DNA of 64,000 bases from NCBI GenBank assembly GCA_021083345.1, contig JAJGRE010000006.1, positions 62,001-126,000 on the forward strand. Direction: 5' to 3'. Each line of letters begins with the position of its first letter. The first letter of the stretch is position 1. The stretch comes from Calditrichales bacterium MX18-03. GTDB lineage: Bacteria; Bacillota; Clostridia; Lutisporales; Lutisporaceae. The translations under genes were made by a program, and so were the position numbers. Under the pieces are notes generated by a model. It did not search any database, was not told the origin of the DNA, and saw only the letters and a program-made list of their open reading frames with translations. This document shows positions 33,042 through 42,468 of the stretch, one piece after another.

Positions 33042-33734
33042 TTATGCCAAAGCCAGCTCTACTGCGCTTACGGCATGCAGTGTCATAGTGTCAAAAATCG
33101 GAATGCTTACATCCTCCTGCTTGATCAGCAGCGGGATTTCAGTACAGCCCAGAATGATGCCCTCTGCACCTTCTTCAATCAGCTTGTCGATTATCGTCAG
33201 GAAAATCTCTTTTGATGCTGGATTGATAACCCCTGCACATAACTCGTCAAAAATGATACGGTTGATGGTACAACGGTCCCCTTCATCGGGGATAATGGCC
33301 TCCAGACCGAACTTATCCATCAGCCTTTTCCTGTAGAACTCACCCTCCATAGCATACTTTGTACCCAACAAGCCCACTTTCTTCAGGTCTTTTTTCAGGA
33401 TGGACTGAGCTGCCGCATCGGCTATATGATGGACCGGGATGCCTACGTTCTTCTCAATATCCGGTACTGCCCGGTGCATGGTATTGGAGCAGATCACCAC
33501 AAAGTCCGACCCTGCAGCCTTCAATAGCGCAGCAGCCTCCTGCAGCAAAAAGGATATTCTCTCCCAGTCTCCTGCCTGCATCAGTTCAACCATCACCTGA
33601 AAGTCAACGGAATACATCAGGCATTTGGAGGAATGGAGCCCTCCCAGCCTTTCCTTTACCGTTTCGTTGATCAGGCGGTAGTACTCTATGGATGATTCCC
33701 AGCTCATCCCGCCGATTAATCCCATGGTCTTCAT
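33042..33734 (-). CDS. aspartate/glutamate racemase family protein
   Basis: 230 residues from ATG 33734 behind AAAGGAGG. Two catalytic cysteines lie in VICSNTMH and IILGCTEIPLL, with the N-terminal GLIGGMSWESS typical of the aspartate/amino-acid racemase subgroup (RacD, YgeA) rather than MurI. Cofactor-independent racemisation through the two Cys residues is expected, giving D-amino acids for peptidoglycan or biofilm-related use. Probably a single-gene transcript, ending in the shared terminator. Confidence 0.93.
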   Translation of the reverse strand: MKTMGLIGGMSWESSIEYYRLINETVKERLGGLHSSKCLMYSVDFQVMVELMQAGDWERISFLLQEAAALLKAAGSDFVVICSNTMHRAVPDIEKNVGIPVHHIADAAAQSILKKDLKKVGLLGTKYAMEGEFYRKRLMDKFGLEAIIPDEGDRCTINRIIFDELCAGVINPASKEIFLTIIDKLIEEGAEGIILGCTEIPLLIKQEDVSIPIFDTMTLHAVSAVELALA

Positions 33735-33823
33735 CGACCAACCTCCTTTCATTCTGTCCATAATTATCCATCTATTATTATAATTGATCCGCCATTAAGA
33801 AAAATCCACCAATCGGAAAATTC

Positions 33824-34990
33824 TTACGGCATCCAATTTTCATTCTTATTCTTACCGGTGAAATATAATGCCACTGCTTCAAGCAAGAGCAGCAAAGCAA
33901 AGAACCAATAGCCACTCCCTCGACCGCCTGCTGCTCCTGCTTGGCTTAATAATGCAGGCCCGAAGAAAAAACCGATTCCCCAGAATAAATAATAAGAACC
34001 GGATATCGTCCCTTTGAGTGAATCTGGAACGATTTCATTCAGAAAAGCCATAGAAGCCAGATAGAAAACACCTAGCCCCAGGCTCGCGATTGACAAGAAA
34101 ATGAAAAGCCATACACCATGCAGGAAGATAAATGCCGCAATCCCCAGGGATGCAGCCAATAGTCCCATCCTCATGAAGATTTCCCTGCCTGTTTTGTCAG
34201 ACAAGTATCCAGTCAGGACCTGTGAAAGGCTTATTGCGATATAGAACAATGAAAAAAATATCCCGATGAAGGTTTGGCTGTACCCCCTTGCGCTGATCAA
34301 AAAAGCGGGAATGGTCGTCAGGAAAATCCCGTATCCTGCCCCATAAAGCATAATACCCAGCAGTACAGTTAAAGTCTTTTTATTTGAAAAAAGGTCGATG
34401 AAGCTTCTCAGACTAAAAGACGCCTTTGCCTGATCCCCTCTTATATTTTTATCAACGCAGAATACCAGTATGACCGCACCGATCAAGCAAACCGCAGCAT
34501 AAAAAACGAACACCAGGCTTCCATAAATGACGCTGGCAAGGACGATGCCTATAATCGGTCCAAAGGTGAGTCCTAAATGAATTGATGCATTATAGATTCC
34601 CATCACCTTTCCTTTTGATTGGGGATATTCAATGGACAGCAAAGCCGGGGCCAAGGCCCAGACAGGTGCCTCTCCCATCCCTTGCAGCACCCTTCCCAGG
34701 AATATGAGGTAGGCGTGGTCAGAAACATAGTAAAGTACGCCGGTTATGCAGCAAATAAGATAACCCAGTATAAGAAACCGCTTAAACCCATAAATATCGG
34801 ATAACTTTCCGATGGGTACCTGCAACAGAATATAGGAAAAAGCAAATGCTGAAGCCAGATACCCTACTTGAGCAGTGGAACCGCTTAAATCAATAATCTT
34901 CTGAGGCAGCAAGGCAACTATCATCCCGACACCGAGCATCATGAGGAACACTGCGGCATTAAGCCCCACCAACGTTTTTCTCCCTGCCAT
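33824..34990 (-). CDS. MFS transporter
   Basis: 388 residues from ATG 34990 (GAGAGG eight bases upstream; GTG 34999 is less likely). Twelve membrane helices. The A-motif-like loop GKLSDIYGFKRFLILGY lies between helices 2 and 3, and GYLSDKTGREIFMRMG in the second half. The closest resemblance is to drug:H+ antiporter type MFS efflux proteins such as YitG/BacE; substrate unknown. It is followed by the racemase gene on the same strand but about 90 bases apart. Confidence 0.9.
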   Translation of the reverse strand: MAGRKTLVGLNAAVFLMMLGVGMIVALLPQKIIDLSGSTAQVGYLASAFAFSYILLQVPIGKLSDIYGFKRFLILGYLICCITGVLYYVSDHAYLIFLGRVLQGMGEAPVWALAPALLSIEYPQSKGKVMGIYNASIHLGLTFGPIIGIVLASVIYGSLVFVFYAAVCLIGAVILVFCVDKNIRGDQAKASFSLRSFIDLFSNKKTLTVLLGIMLYGAGYGIFLTTIPAFLISARGYSQTFIGIFFSLFYIAISLSQVLTGYLSDKTGREIFMRMGLLAASLGIAAFIFLHGVWLFIFLSIASLGLGVFYLASMAFLNEIVPDSLKGTISGSYYLFWGIGFFFGPALLSQAGAAGGRGSGYWFFALLLLLEAVALYFTGKNKNENWMP

Positions 34991-35070
34991 TTCCAACACC
35001 TCTCATCATCTATCTAATGCAATTGTACCTTAAGATTAAGCGGAATAATAGAAATTTGTGGAAAAAGAAT

Positions 35071-35109
35071 TTTATTGTGTAGGAATGTTATACTTTCCTA
35101 CACAATAAA
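35071..35109. repeat. perfect 14-bp inverted repeat
   Basis: TTTATTGTGTAGGA (35071-35084) is exactly complementary to 35096-35109, with an 11-base AT-rich loop, upstream of the MFS gene and just beyond the tRNA terminator. It could be an operator for the MFS gene or a second stop signal; there is no associated coding sequence. Confidence 0.7.
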
Positions 35110-35130
35110 AAAACCTGGATTTCTCCAGGT
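35105..35130 (-). terminator. terminator of tRNA-Lys
   Basis: ACCTGGA-GAAA-TCCAGGT stem-loop followed by TTTTTTT on the minus strand, 11 bases after the tRNA 3' end. Confidence 0.9.
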
Positions 35131-35141
35131 TAACATTCGTA

Positions 35142-35218
35142 TGGTGCGCCATCGGGGACTCGAACCCAGGACCCATTGATTAAGAGTCAATTGCTCTACC
35201 AACTGAGCTAATGGCGCA
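35142..35218 (-). tRNA. tRNA-Lys, anticodon CTT
   Basis: The minus strand folds as a complete cloverleaf. Acceptor stem TGCGCCA pairs with TGGCGCA, and CCA is encoded. The D arm is AGCTCAGTTGGTAGAGC and the anticodon arm ATTGA / TCAAT has loop CTCTTAA. The anticodon is CTT, reading AAG. The T arm contains GTTCGAGT. A terminator follows; no other tRNA or integrase is adjacent. Confidence 0.96.
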
Positions 35219-35304
35219 TTTTTTATTGTTTTTTGTCAGCTATGTCATTGTACAATAATTTGAATCCGATGTCAACACGGTTTTTTTGCCTTTTCTGACA
35301 GCAC

Positions 35305-36267
35305 TTATTTCAGCAAAAGCATCAGATCCATGAAGCCGTTCTCGTCTGCTATGAACCTGCAGCTGTACTCACTGATGCCTTCAAACTCAAAATAAACAAC
35401 ACTATGATCCGTATCATGCACATCCTTATAGTGCTTGATAGTGACCGCAGTTATATTTGCTTCGCTTTCCAGCAGCTTAAGCTGCTTTTCCGCTTCCGGG
35501 GACACCACCGCTGCTTCAAAATCAATATAGACCGTCCTTGATTCCGCCTCCGTCATTTTCCTGCCGATCCGGATTGCAGGGCAGAAATTGCCGCCTGCCA
35601 TGATCATTCCGTCAGTCTGCGAAAAATCGAATATCATGGTTTTATCCTTTTCCGTCACTTTTTCCAGACTGATTTTATTAACGGCATTGCCAAGCTTTGT
35701 TTCAACCTCGCCATAGGGCAATGTGTGCCAGACATATTCCTTTATCATCTCATTTTTTTCCAAATTATATCTGAAGAAATGGGGAAAATCCCTGAAGCCG
35801 TTGAACACATTCCGCCCTTCACAGTAGAAGGAAATGGTGCTCTGGTCATAGGATACATCGCTGATAAGATCACCGGTATCCGGATTAATCCTCACACAAG
35901 TACTTTTTTCCAGATCCGCCAGCGCATACCAATAATTTGTTGCCGGTAGAACGGGTGCAGGCGCATAAGTAACAAGGAAAAACCTGTCCGAGATCCTGTC
36001 CAGCCTGACTACCTGCAAAACATCAGGCTCATGAACCTCCGAAGGCTGACGGTTGTCTGCCAGGTAATCGTCAAACAGCCGCATAGCGCTTGCAAACTCC
36101 TCCGATTTGTACCAGGCTGACTGCTGATACCGCTGTGTCTCCAACTCAGTTACCTTTTGTGCCAGCACCTCCTTCTCTGTCCTTAGCACCTCAAGCTCGC
36201 CCCCGGAGCAGCCGGAAGCCCATAAGCATACATATAGAACCAATAAGAAAACCCAGTATTTTTTCAC
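35305..36267 (-). CDS. lipoprotein of unknown function with short coiled coil
   Basis: About 320 residues from GTG 36267, chosen because GGAGG lies eight bases upstream; the GTG at 36282 sits before that site. Lipobox ASGC is near residue 20, followed by a heptad-like stretch (LRTEKEVLAQKVTELETQ) and a globular domain that begins around WYKSEEFASAMRLF. No family was recognised. It stands alone between the tRNA and the germination operon, on the other strand from the latter; a role in envelope or spore-related function is possible but unproven. Confidence 0.8.
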   Translation of the reverse strand: MKKYWVFLLVLYVCLWASGCSGGELEVLRTEKEVLAQKVTELETQRYQQSAWYKSEEFASAMRLFDDYLADNRQPSEVHEPDVLQVVRLDRISDRFFLVTYAPAPVLPATNYWYALADLEKSTCVRINPDTGDLISDVSYDQSTISFYCEGRNVFNGFRDFPHFFRYNLEKNEMIKEYVWHTLPYGEVETKLGNAVNKISLEKVTEKDKTMIFDFSQTDGMIMAGGNFCPAIRIGRKMTEAESRTVYIDFEAAVVSPEAEKQLKLLESEANITAVTIKHYKDVHDTDHSVVYFEFEGISEYSCRFIADENGFMDLMLLLK

Positions 36268-36473
36268 ACATCCATCCTCCACTCACAAAAATCAAAACGG
36301 CTGTATCATTATTCCCTTTACCGATATCTTCATTATAACTGGTCTGTATTTCTAGCGCCACTTTTTTCCGTCGTTGGCCAGGAATAAGGGTATGGATAAC
36401 CGTGTTTCAGGTATGGAATAAGTCTGACAACATTTGAAATAATATCTATTAAGAAAAAATAATGGGTGATGAT

Positions 36474-37943
36474 ATGGAATTTGAAAACCTGGACACCGTC
36501 TTGCAATCCCTTGCCAAAGCTGTGGGAGACCACTTGCCGTTGAAAGTTAAAAGGATCCAAATCGGACAAGTGGTACCGCTTCAGGCTGCCGTGATCTATA
36601 TGGACGGACTGGTTAAAAACGATGTCATCAGCAGGGATATCCTGGCTCCCTTGATGCTTCATGTCAAGGAACAGGTCATGCCGGGTGAAAACACTGCGAC
36701 ATACTTGAGTGATAGGTATATTGCCATAAGCGGTACCCTGTTGAAGCATGACATCGAGAAAACAGCAGATGGGTTGAAAGCGGGAAAAAGCGCTGTTCTG
36801 CTGGAGGGGTCAGCGGAAATTATCCTGTTGGACACCGAGGGCGGCGAATTCCGGAGCATCACGGAGCCTCTGAGCGAAACCTCATTGAGGGGCTCACGGG
36901 AAGGTTTCGTCGAGAATCTGGATACCAATCTGGCCATGCTGAAACGGGAGATCAAGGACAGTGCTTTAGCCATAGAGCATTTTACATTGGGCAGGCGCTC
37001 CAGGACAGACCTGGCGCTGGTATATATCTCTAATATCGTTGATCCCGACATTGTGAACAGTGTCAGGGAGAAGATCAATGCCATTGATGTTGATTCCGTT
37101 ATGGGAACGGGGACGGTAGAGCAGTATATTGAGGACAGCACCTATACCATCTTTCCACAGGTCATCTACTCCGAAAGGCCCGACCGGGTGGCTTCCCGCC
37201 TTTTGGAGGGCAAAATCGCCGTACTGCTTCAGGGTACCCCCTTTGCATTCACTATACCGGCTTTGTTCGTTGAATTTTTCCATACCATAGAGGATTATTA
37301 CGAGCGGACTGTCACCGCCAATGCAATCCGTCTCTTAAGGTTGCTTTCGCTTTTTTTCGTTACCTCCCTGCCCTCTATCTACCTAACGTTTATCAAATAT
37401 AATGCCGAGCTTATCCCGATTGATTTTGTCGTTCCCATCGTGCAGTCAAGGACAGGTATCCCTCTGACCCCCTTCCTGGAGATTCTGGTGGTAGAAATAC
37501 TGGTTGAAATTCTCCGGGAGGGCGGATTAAGGCTGCCCTCCAAGATCGCACAGACCATCAGTATCGTGGGCGGCATCATCATCAGTGATGCTGCCGTCCA
37601 GGCAAAGGTGGTAAGCCCTTCCACGCTTCTGATCGTCGGGATCACAACCATCTCCTCCTTTGTCATTCCAGGACAGGAAATGTCCTTTACCATCCGGATT
37701 CTGCGGTTTCCGATGCTTGTGCTTTCCAACATGATGGGCATTTTCGGGATTGCTACAGGCTACATTCTTTTGATGGTACACCTTCTGTCGCTGAGAAGCT
37801 TTGGCGTGCCCTACCTGACCTTCTACAGAGGCGATCTCAAGGACACTCTTTTCCGTGCGCCACTCTGGCAAATGAACCGGAGACCAGAGGCTGTACCCAA
37901 TGAAAACGCTGTAAGACAGAAGAAAACAAAAAAGCAGCCTTAG
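36474..37943 (+). CDS. spore germination receptor subunit A (GerA/GerKA family)
   Basis: 489 residues from ATG 36474 (GGGTGAT close by; ATG 36462 is an alternative). The long N-terminal cytosolic domain (LYISNIVDPDIVNSVREKI, GTVEQYIEDS, QVIYSERPDRVASRLLEGK) is followed by about five membrane segments with the conserved LPSIYLTFIKYNAELIP and GLRLPSKIAQTISIVGG stretches. GerA-type subunits sit in the spore inner membrane and, with B and C, form nutrient-gated channels that start germination. It is the first gene of an A-B-C operon. The ligand cannot be predicted. Confidence 0.95.
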   Translation: MEFENLDTVLQSLAKAVGDHLPLKVKRIQIGQVVPLQAAVIYMDGLVKNDVISRDILAPLMLHVKEQVMPGENTATYLSDRYIAISGTLLKHDIEKTADGLKAGKSAVLLEGSAEIILLDTEGGEFRSITEPLSETSLRGSREGFVENLDTNLAMLKREIKDSALAIEHFTLGRRSRTDLALVYISNIVDPDIVNSVREKINAIDVDSVMGTGTVEQYIEDSTYTIFPQVIYSERPDRVASRLLEGKIAVLLQGTPFAFTIPALFVEFFHTIEDYYERTVTANAIRLLRLLSLFFVTSLPSIYLTFIKYNAELIPIDFVVPIVQSRTGIPLTPFLEILVVEILVEILREGGLRLPSKIAQTISIVGGIIISDAAVQAKVVSPSTLLIVGITTISSFVIPGQEMSFTIRILRFPMLVLSNMMGIFGIATGYILLMVHLLSLRSFGVPYLTFYRGDLKDTLFRAPLWQMNRRPEAVPNENAVRQKKTKKQP

Positions 37944-37973
37944 CAAATATGAAGAATGCAGGGTGACTTGACT

Positions 37974-39077
37974 ATGGACAAAAGAAAGAATGAGCTTCTA
38001 ACAACAAACGAGCTGTTATTCACCCTCATCGGCTGCATAATCGGAGCTGGAATCCTCAGTCTCCCCAACAGCATTGTGGCTGAAGCGAAACAGGACGGCT
38101 GGATCTCAACCGTTATCGGAAGCCTATATCCGCTTTATGTGGTGATGGTAGGCAGCATCATCATCAAAAGGTACCCTGACCAGAACATCATGGAGGTTAG
38201 CAAGCAGTGTCTCGGCAAGGTTTTCGGAGGTTTCCTGAACCTGATGTTCCTGGCTCAGTTTCTGGTTTATGTAGTCGGTGTCATCGGTGCTGCAAACAGC
38301 ATCTTGCGGGTCTATGCCGTATGGTTCATGCCACGTTACAAAATCACGCTGGTGCTTGTCATGCTTATTGTCTATGGCTGCATGCAGGGGCTTAAGGTCA
38401 TTGCAAAAATCAATATCCTGATGTTCTTCTTCATTGCCTTGATAACCTTATCATCAACCATGTCGATACGATACGGCAGTATTCTAAACTTGAGGCCCTT
38501 TCTTGGCGCCGGACTGGACAAAATCATCAAGGGCAGCATTGAGTCGGCGTTCTCTTATGGAAATATGGAGCTGCTGCTGGTCATCTACCCTTACATCAAC
38601 AATAGGAAGGCTATTATCAGAACAGCTTTGTATGCCACTGCCATTATTACGTTTATTTACACCTGGACAGTATTCGCTACCACGCTATACTTAGGTCCCG
38701 ACATCGTCCCTCAAAGCCTGTGGCCCTTTTTCTTTGTCAGTGAAAGCGTCAAGATACCTGCCATAACCAGCTTCAGGTTCGTTTATATGGCATTCTGGAC
38801 GCTCATCATTTTCAAGACTGCTACGACGCAGTACTATGCTTCTACTGCTGTCTTCAATAATCTTTTTAACAGGATCGACCGGAAATATGCCTGTCTCCTT
38901 TTGGCACCACTGATCCTTTTCATCCCCCTATTGTTTGAAAACGAAGTAGCCCGGCGGGACCTGTTTTCCAAGCTGATGCCTTGGGTGACGCTTTTCAATC
39001 TTTTTTATATCACGCTGCTTGCTGTGCTTGCCGCAATCAAACGAAAAACAGCACCGGGCGGCACCACGAAGGGATGA
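37974..39077 (+). CDS. spore germination receptor subunit B (GerB/GerKB, AAAP family)
   Basis: 367 residues from ATG 37974 with AGGGTGA upstream. About ten membrane helices. The amino-acid/polyamine transporter-like N-terminus (TTNELLFTLIGCIIGAGIL) and the WISTVIGSLYPLYVV region are diagnostic for the germinant-binding B subunit. It lies between the A and C subunits; the C gene starts three bases after its stop. Confidence 0.95.
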   Translation: MDKRKNELLTTNELLFTLIGCIIGAGILSLPNSIVAEAKQDGWISTVIGSLYPLYVVMVGSIIIKRYPDQNIMEVSKQCLGKVFGGFLNLMFLAQFLVYVVGVIGAANSILRVYAVWFMPRYKITLVLVMLIVYGCMQGLKVIAKINILMFFFIALITLSSTMSIRYGSILNLRPFLGAGLDKIIKGSIESAFSYGNMELLLVIYPYINNRKAIIRTALYATAIITFIYTWTVFATTLYLGPDIVPQSLWPFFFVSESVKIPAITSFRFVYMAFWTLIIFKTATTQYYASTAVFNNLFNRIDRKYACLLLAPLILFIPLLFENEVARRDLFSKLMPWVTLFNLFYITLLAVLAAIKRKTAPGGTTKG

Positions 39078-39080
39078 CAT

Positions 39081-40217
39081 ATGCTCAAGAAGAATAAAGT
39101 GCTCTTTACCCTGCTCTTCACCTTCCTGCTCTACATCATCTTAAGTCCCGGAACGACACTGCCCGTGCCGGCTGAAAACCTGGACATCCCTGCCGGATTT
39201 GCTTTGGACCTGGTCACTGACCAAGAGGGCAACAAGAGCTATATTTCCAGTGTAGATGTCTATACCTTCAATAAACAGGATGAAATCGGTCATTATGTAC
39301 TGAGCGGAAAGGGGACCTTCCTGCCGGAGACAAGAGAAAACAGGCAGTTGAAGGGCAACCATAAGTTCATTTACGGTTTGGAAAAAGTCATGCTTGTCAG
39401 TGAAGCTGTCGCAAGGAACGGAATCGGAAATCTGCTTGACATACTGTTCTCAAACCAGTACATGCATGATATGGGCTGGCTGATCGTGTGCAAGGGTAAA
39501 GCGGCAGATTATCTGTCTCTTAAAGTGGGTGATTATCCTTCCTCTTCCGATTATATCGAAGGGATGATCAATAACAGCAAAGAACAGAATTTCTTCTCGG
39601 ACAATTATAAAATCATGGATGCATATGTAAGAGTGGGGGCAGAAGGCAGGTCTCTGGTGCTTCCATATTTGGAGATCAGGAATGGCTTGCTCCAAATCAG
39701 CGGCTCTGCCATTTTCAAGAAGGACCGTATGCTGGAAATACATGACATGGAAGACACAAAGATTATGAATTTCCTTCGGGAAGACAAGGCAAGAGGAATC
39801 TTGATACTGGGGAAGGAATTTGACAAACAGGTAGCCTTGTTTGGCACCGTCAGAAGGAAGGTGCGCAGCCAAAGAGACGAAGACGGCAAGTTTATTTTTG
39901 AAATCGACCTCACCTATACCGGCGAGGTCATCAGCAATACGCTCTACCCCGACTATCTCGGCAAAGTCGACGCCGTCCATGATTTGGAGGTAGCTCTGGC
40001 AAAGGATACGGAAAGAAAAGCCAAAGCTTTCATTGAGAAAATGCAGAAGGAATATAAGATAGACTGCCTGGATCTTGGCCGCGAAGCAGCGGCAAAATAC
40101 GGGCGGGGCAAGGTCAAGGATTGGAACGTGGCGGTATCGGAGTCTGAAATAAAAGTCAAGGTGACAGTGAAGGCTGCCGCCTTTGGAAGAGGGCAGTATA
40201 CCGCCAAGCCTAAATAG
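39081..40217 (+). CDS. spore germination receptor subunit C (Ger(x)C family), no lipobox Cys
   Basis: 378 residues. The Ger(x)C fold is recognisable from DIPAGFALDLVTDQ, LGNLLD-like helices (GIGNLLDILFSNQYMHDMG), GSAIFKKDRMLEI, and the C-terminal AxxIEKMQKEYKIDCLDLG. C subunits are normally lipoproteins acylated at a Cys after the signal. Here the N-terminal hydrophobic segment (VLFTLLFTFLLYIIL) is followed by SPGTTLPV with no Cys, so the protein is probably held by an uncleaved helix or released. It completes the operon; a MITE-like element follows directly. Confidence 0.92.
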   Translation: MLKKNKVLFTLLFTFLLYIILSPGTTLPVPAENLDIPAGFALDLVTDQEGNKSYISSVDVYTFNKQDEIGHYVLSGKGTFLPETRENRQLKGNHKFIYGLEKVMLVSEAVARNGIGNLLDILFSNQYMHDMGWLIVCKGKAADYLSLKVGDYPSSSDYIEGMINNSKEQNFFSDNYKIMDAYVRVGAEGRSLVLPYLEIRNGLLQISGSAIFKKDRMLEIHDMEDTKIMNFLREDKARGILILGKEFDKQVALFGTVRRKVRSQRDEDGKFIFEIDLTYTGEVISNTLYPDYLGKVDAVHDLEVALAKDTERKAKAFIEKMQKEYKIDCLDLGREAAAKYGRGKVKDWNVAVSESEIKVKVTVKAAAFGRGQYTAKPK

Positions 40218-40427
40218 TTAGTACTCTGTTAACCCTAATTCTATATATTATCGCAGGTTAAATTTCCGTAGTACTGCGTTGGCACATAAAATGCCAACAA
40301 AGTTGGAATTTTTTGTGATCACTCGCAATACATAGAGTATTACTCACTCCTCCGCCTTGGTTTGCGGGTATCCTACGAAAATTTTCCTCGCCGAGTAATA
40401 CATAGTTTAGAGTTAACAGAGTACTAA
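40218..40427. mobile_element. MITE-like element, copy C (divergent subfamily, 210 bp)
   Basis: Perfect 16-bp terminal inverted repeats TTAGTACTCTGTTAAC / GTTAACAGAGTACTAA bound this gap, with weaker pairing further in. On the minus strand the interior carries GCAAACCAAGGCGGAGGA and CCAACGCAGTACT, shared with copy A (GCAAAACCAAGGCGGAGGA, CCAACGCAGTATT), though the ends differ. No coding frame. It begins at the gerC stop codon and ends at the bidirectional terminator of the nucleoside transporter operon. Confidence 0.65.
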
Positions 40428-40471
40428 AAAGGGGATGCGCCTTCAGTGCAAGCTGAGACACATCCCCTTTT
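40427..40471. terminator. terminator of the nucleoside transporter operon
   Basis: AAAAGGGGATG (40427-40437) pairs with CATCCCCTTTT (40461-40471); T tract on the minus strand. The loop is 23 bases with some internal pairing. Confidence 0.8.
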
Positions 40472-40473
40472 CA

Positions 40474-41409
40474 TTATCTCTCTTCTCTATAATATGGCAG
40501 TCCCAAGTGCTTGGGCGGTGCCATCTCCTTCGATTTCTTCATGGAGACCGCCACCAGTACCACAATGGTGACCACGTAAGGCAGCATATCGATAATATAC
40601 TGTGAAATGTGGATGGCGGAGCCCTGTATCCGGAAGCCGATGATATCAAGTCCTCCGAAAAGGTATGCCCCCATAAGGGCCTTAAAGGGATTCCAGGCCG
40701 CAAAGATGACCAGTGCAACGGCGATCCAGCCTCTTCCTGCCGTCACGTTATCCTGCCACGCCGGCACATAGACCAGTGAGAGATACGCGCCACCCAGCCC
40801 GCATAATGCACCGCCGGCCAGTATATGCGCATACCGGTAAAGCGTTACGTTGACTCCGGCAGCATCTGCTGCCCCTGGGTTCTCACCGATGGCCCGGATA
40901 TGCCTTCCAGGGCGGGTGTAATACAGATAAAAGCCTGCACCCAACGCCATTAGATACCCAAAGTAAACAAAAGCATCCTGCCTGAAAAAGACCTGCCCGA
41001 TAAAGGGGATCTGTCCCAAGCCCGGCAGCACCATAGGCTTGAAAAATGTCTTGATGGCCTCTGGTGCAACCTGTCCCACCAGCTTCTGACCCAGAAAGCT
41101 TGCCAGACCGGTACCAAATATGGTAAGGGCAAGTCCGGTGACAACCTGGTTGGCCCTAAGGGATATGGTCAGAAAAGCGTAGATCAGGGAACCCGTCGCT
41201 CCGGCAGCCATAGCCGCCAGCATGGCTGCGGCAGGACTGCCCGTGGATAGTCCCACCGAAAAGCCCATAACAGCCCCCATCATCATCAAGCCTTCCACAC
41301 CAAGGTTCAGATGTCCGCTTTTTTCCGTTATGATCTCACCGACCGTAGCAAATAGAATGGGTGTGCCAGCCACGATGGCTGCCGTTAAAAAGGATATCAA
41401 ACCGTCCAT
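40474..41409 (-). CDS. nucleoside ABC transporter permease (NupQ/BmpD type)
   Basis: 311 residues, about eight to ten membrane helices, BPD_transp_2 family (LGVEGLMMMGAVMGF, GENPGAADAAGVNV, GGALCGLGGAYLS). The ATG follows the stop of the partner permease directly, with AAAGGGGG inside that gene. With the ATPase and BmpA-type binding protein it forms a purine-nucleoside importer. Confidence 0.93.
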   Translation of the reverse strand: MDGLISFLTAAIVAGTPILFATVGEIITEKSGHLNLGVEGLMMMGAVMGFSVGLSTGSPAAAMLAAMAAGATGSLIYAFLTISLRANQVVTGLALTIFGTGLASFLGQKLVGQVAPEAIKTFFKPMVLPGLGQIPFIGQVFFRQDAFVYFGYLMALGAGFYLYYTRPGRHIRAIGENPGAADAAGVNVTLYRYAHILAGGALCGLGGAYLSLVYVPAWQDNVTAGRGWIAVALVIFAAWNPFKALMGAYLFGGLDIIGFRIQGSAIHISQYIIDMLPYVVTIVVLVAVSMKKSKEMAPPKHLGLPYYREER

Positions 41410-42468
41410 CTAGCTTTCCCCCTTTCTGACTACCAGCCGGTATCGGGTAAAGAATTCGCTTCCCAGCACAAAAAACAGGATAATGCCCTGGATGATCTGG
41501 GCAGCTGATTGGGGGATCCCAAAGCTGGTCTGTATGAAGGATCCGCCCTGGATCAATATCGAAAACAAAAAGGATGTCAATATGATGAAGGGTGCGCTCA
41601 GTCCCGACAGCCAGGTGGTGATGATAGCCGTATAACCGATGCCGCCGGACACCTCATAGGACAGCGTATTGGCAACAGCCGAAGCCTGTATCATGCCGGT
41701 GAGCCCGCAAAGTCCGCCGCTGATCAACAGGCTGACGATAATGGTATTGCGGATGTTGATACCGGCGTACCGGGCAGTATGCTCACTTTCTCCCAGAACG
41801 GCAATCTCATACCCTTTCTTGCTGTGGTTCATGAATATAAACATAGCTGCTGTCAGGATCAGTGCAAAGACCCAGCCGATGTGAACCCCGAACAGGTTCG
41901 GCAGAATGGCATTATCACTGAAATTGGGAATCTTGGGAAAGCCCAAAGCCTTGGGGTCCCGCCAGGGACCGTACTGCAGATAAGTGACATATTTCAAGGC
42001 AATATAGTTCATCATCAGGGTCACAATGGTTTCATTGGTTCCCCATCTTGCTTTGAAGAAGGCCGGCAGCAGTGCCCAGAGCCCGCCTCCAACCATTCCT
42101 GCTGCTATCATCAGTGCAAGCAGCAAGGGCTTTGGCAGCTCCGGCATTCTCAGTGCAACAAAGCTGGCCATAAAGGCACCCATGGCGATCTGGCCTTCCC
42201 CTCCGATATTCCAGAATTGCATTTTGAAGGCAACGGCAATACCCAGAGAAGTTATGACCAAGGGAACGGTCTTTATAATGGTCTCCTTTACGCGGTAGGC
42301 CGAGCCAAAGGAGCCGTCCAGCATGGAGATATAGACCGACAAAGGGTTCAGCTTCAGGAATGCGATAAAAAGAGTGGTGGCAAGCAATGCCAGCAGGATG
42401 GCTGTCCCGCGGATGGCCAGGCCGGATTTTTTATTGATCTCGCTGCGTTTTACAAATCTCAGCCTCAT
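41410..42468 (-). CDS. nucleoside ABC transporter permease (NupP/BmpC type)
   Basis: 352 residues from ATG 42468, behind GGAGGGG and overlapping the ATPase stop by four bases; longer in-frame starts would run into the ATPase gene. BPD_transp_2 family with about nine helices and the conserved NIGGEGQIAMGAFMA and GINIRNTIIVSLLISGGLCG stretches. It forms the heterodimeric channel with the 40474 product. Confidence 0.93.
   Translation of the reverse strand: MRLRFVKRSEINKKSGLAIRGTAILLALLATTLFIAFLKLNPLSVYISMLDGSFGSAYRVKETIIKTVPLVITSLGIAVAFKMQFWNIGGEGQIAMGAFMASFVALRMPELPKPLLLALMIAAGMVGGGLWALLPAFFKARWGTNETIVTLMMNYIALKYVTYLQYGPWRDPKALGFPKIPNFSDNAILPNLFGVHIGWVFALILTAAMFIFMNHSKKGYEIAVLGESEHTARYAGINIRNTIIVSLLISGGLCGLTGMIQASAVANTLSYEVSGGIGYTAIITTWLSGLSAPFIILTSFLFSILIQGGSFIQTSFGIPQSAAQIIQGIILFFVLGSEFFTRYRLVVRKGES

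Noticed and set aside
35142-35218. tRNA-Lys as an integration site of a mobile island
   Set aside because: No integrase, no repeated tRNA 3' end seen, and neighbours are housekeeping-like.
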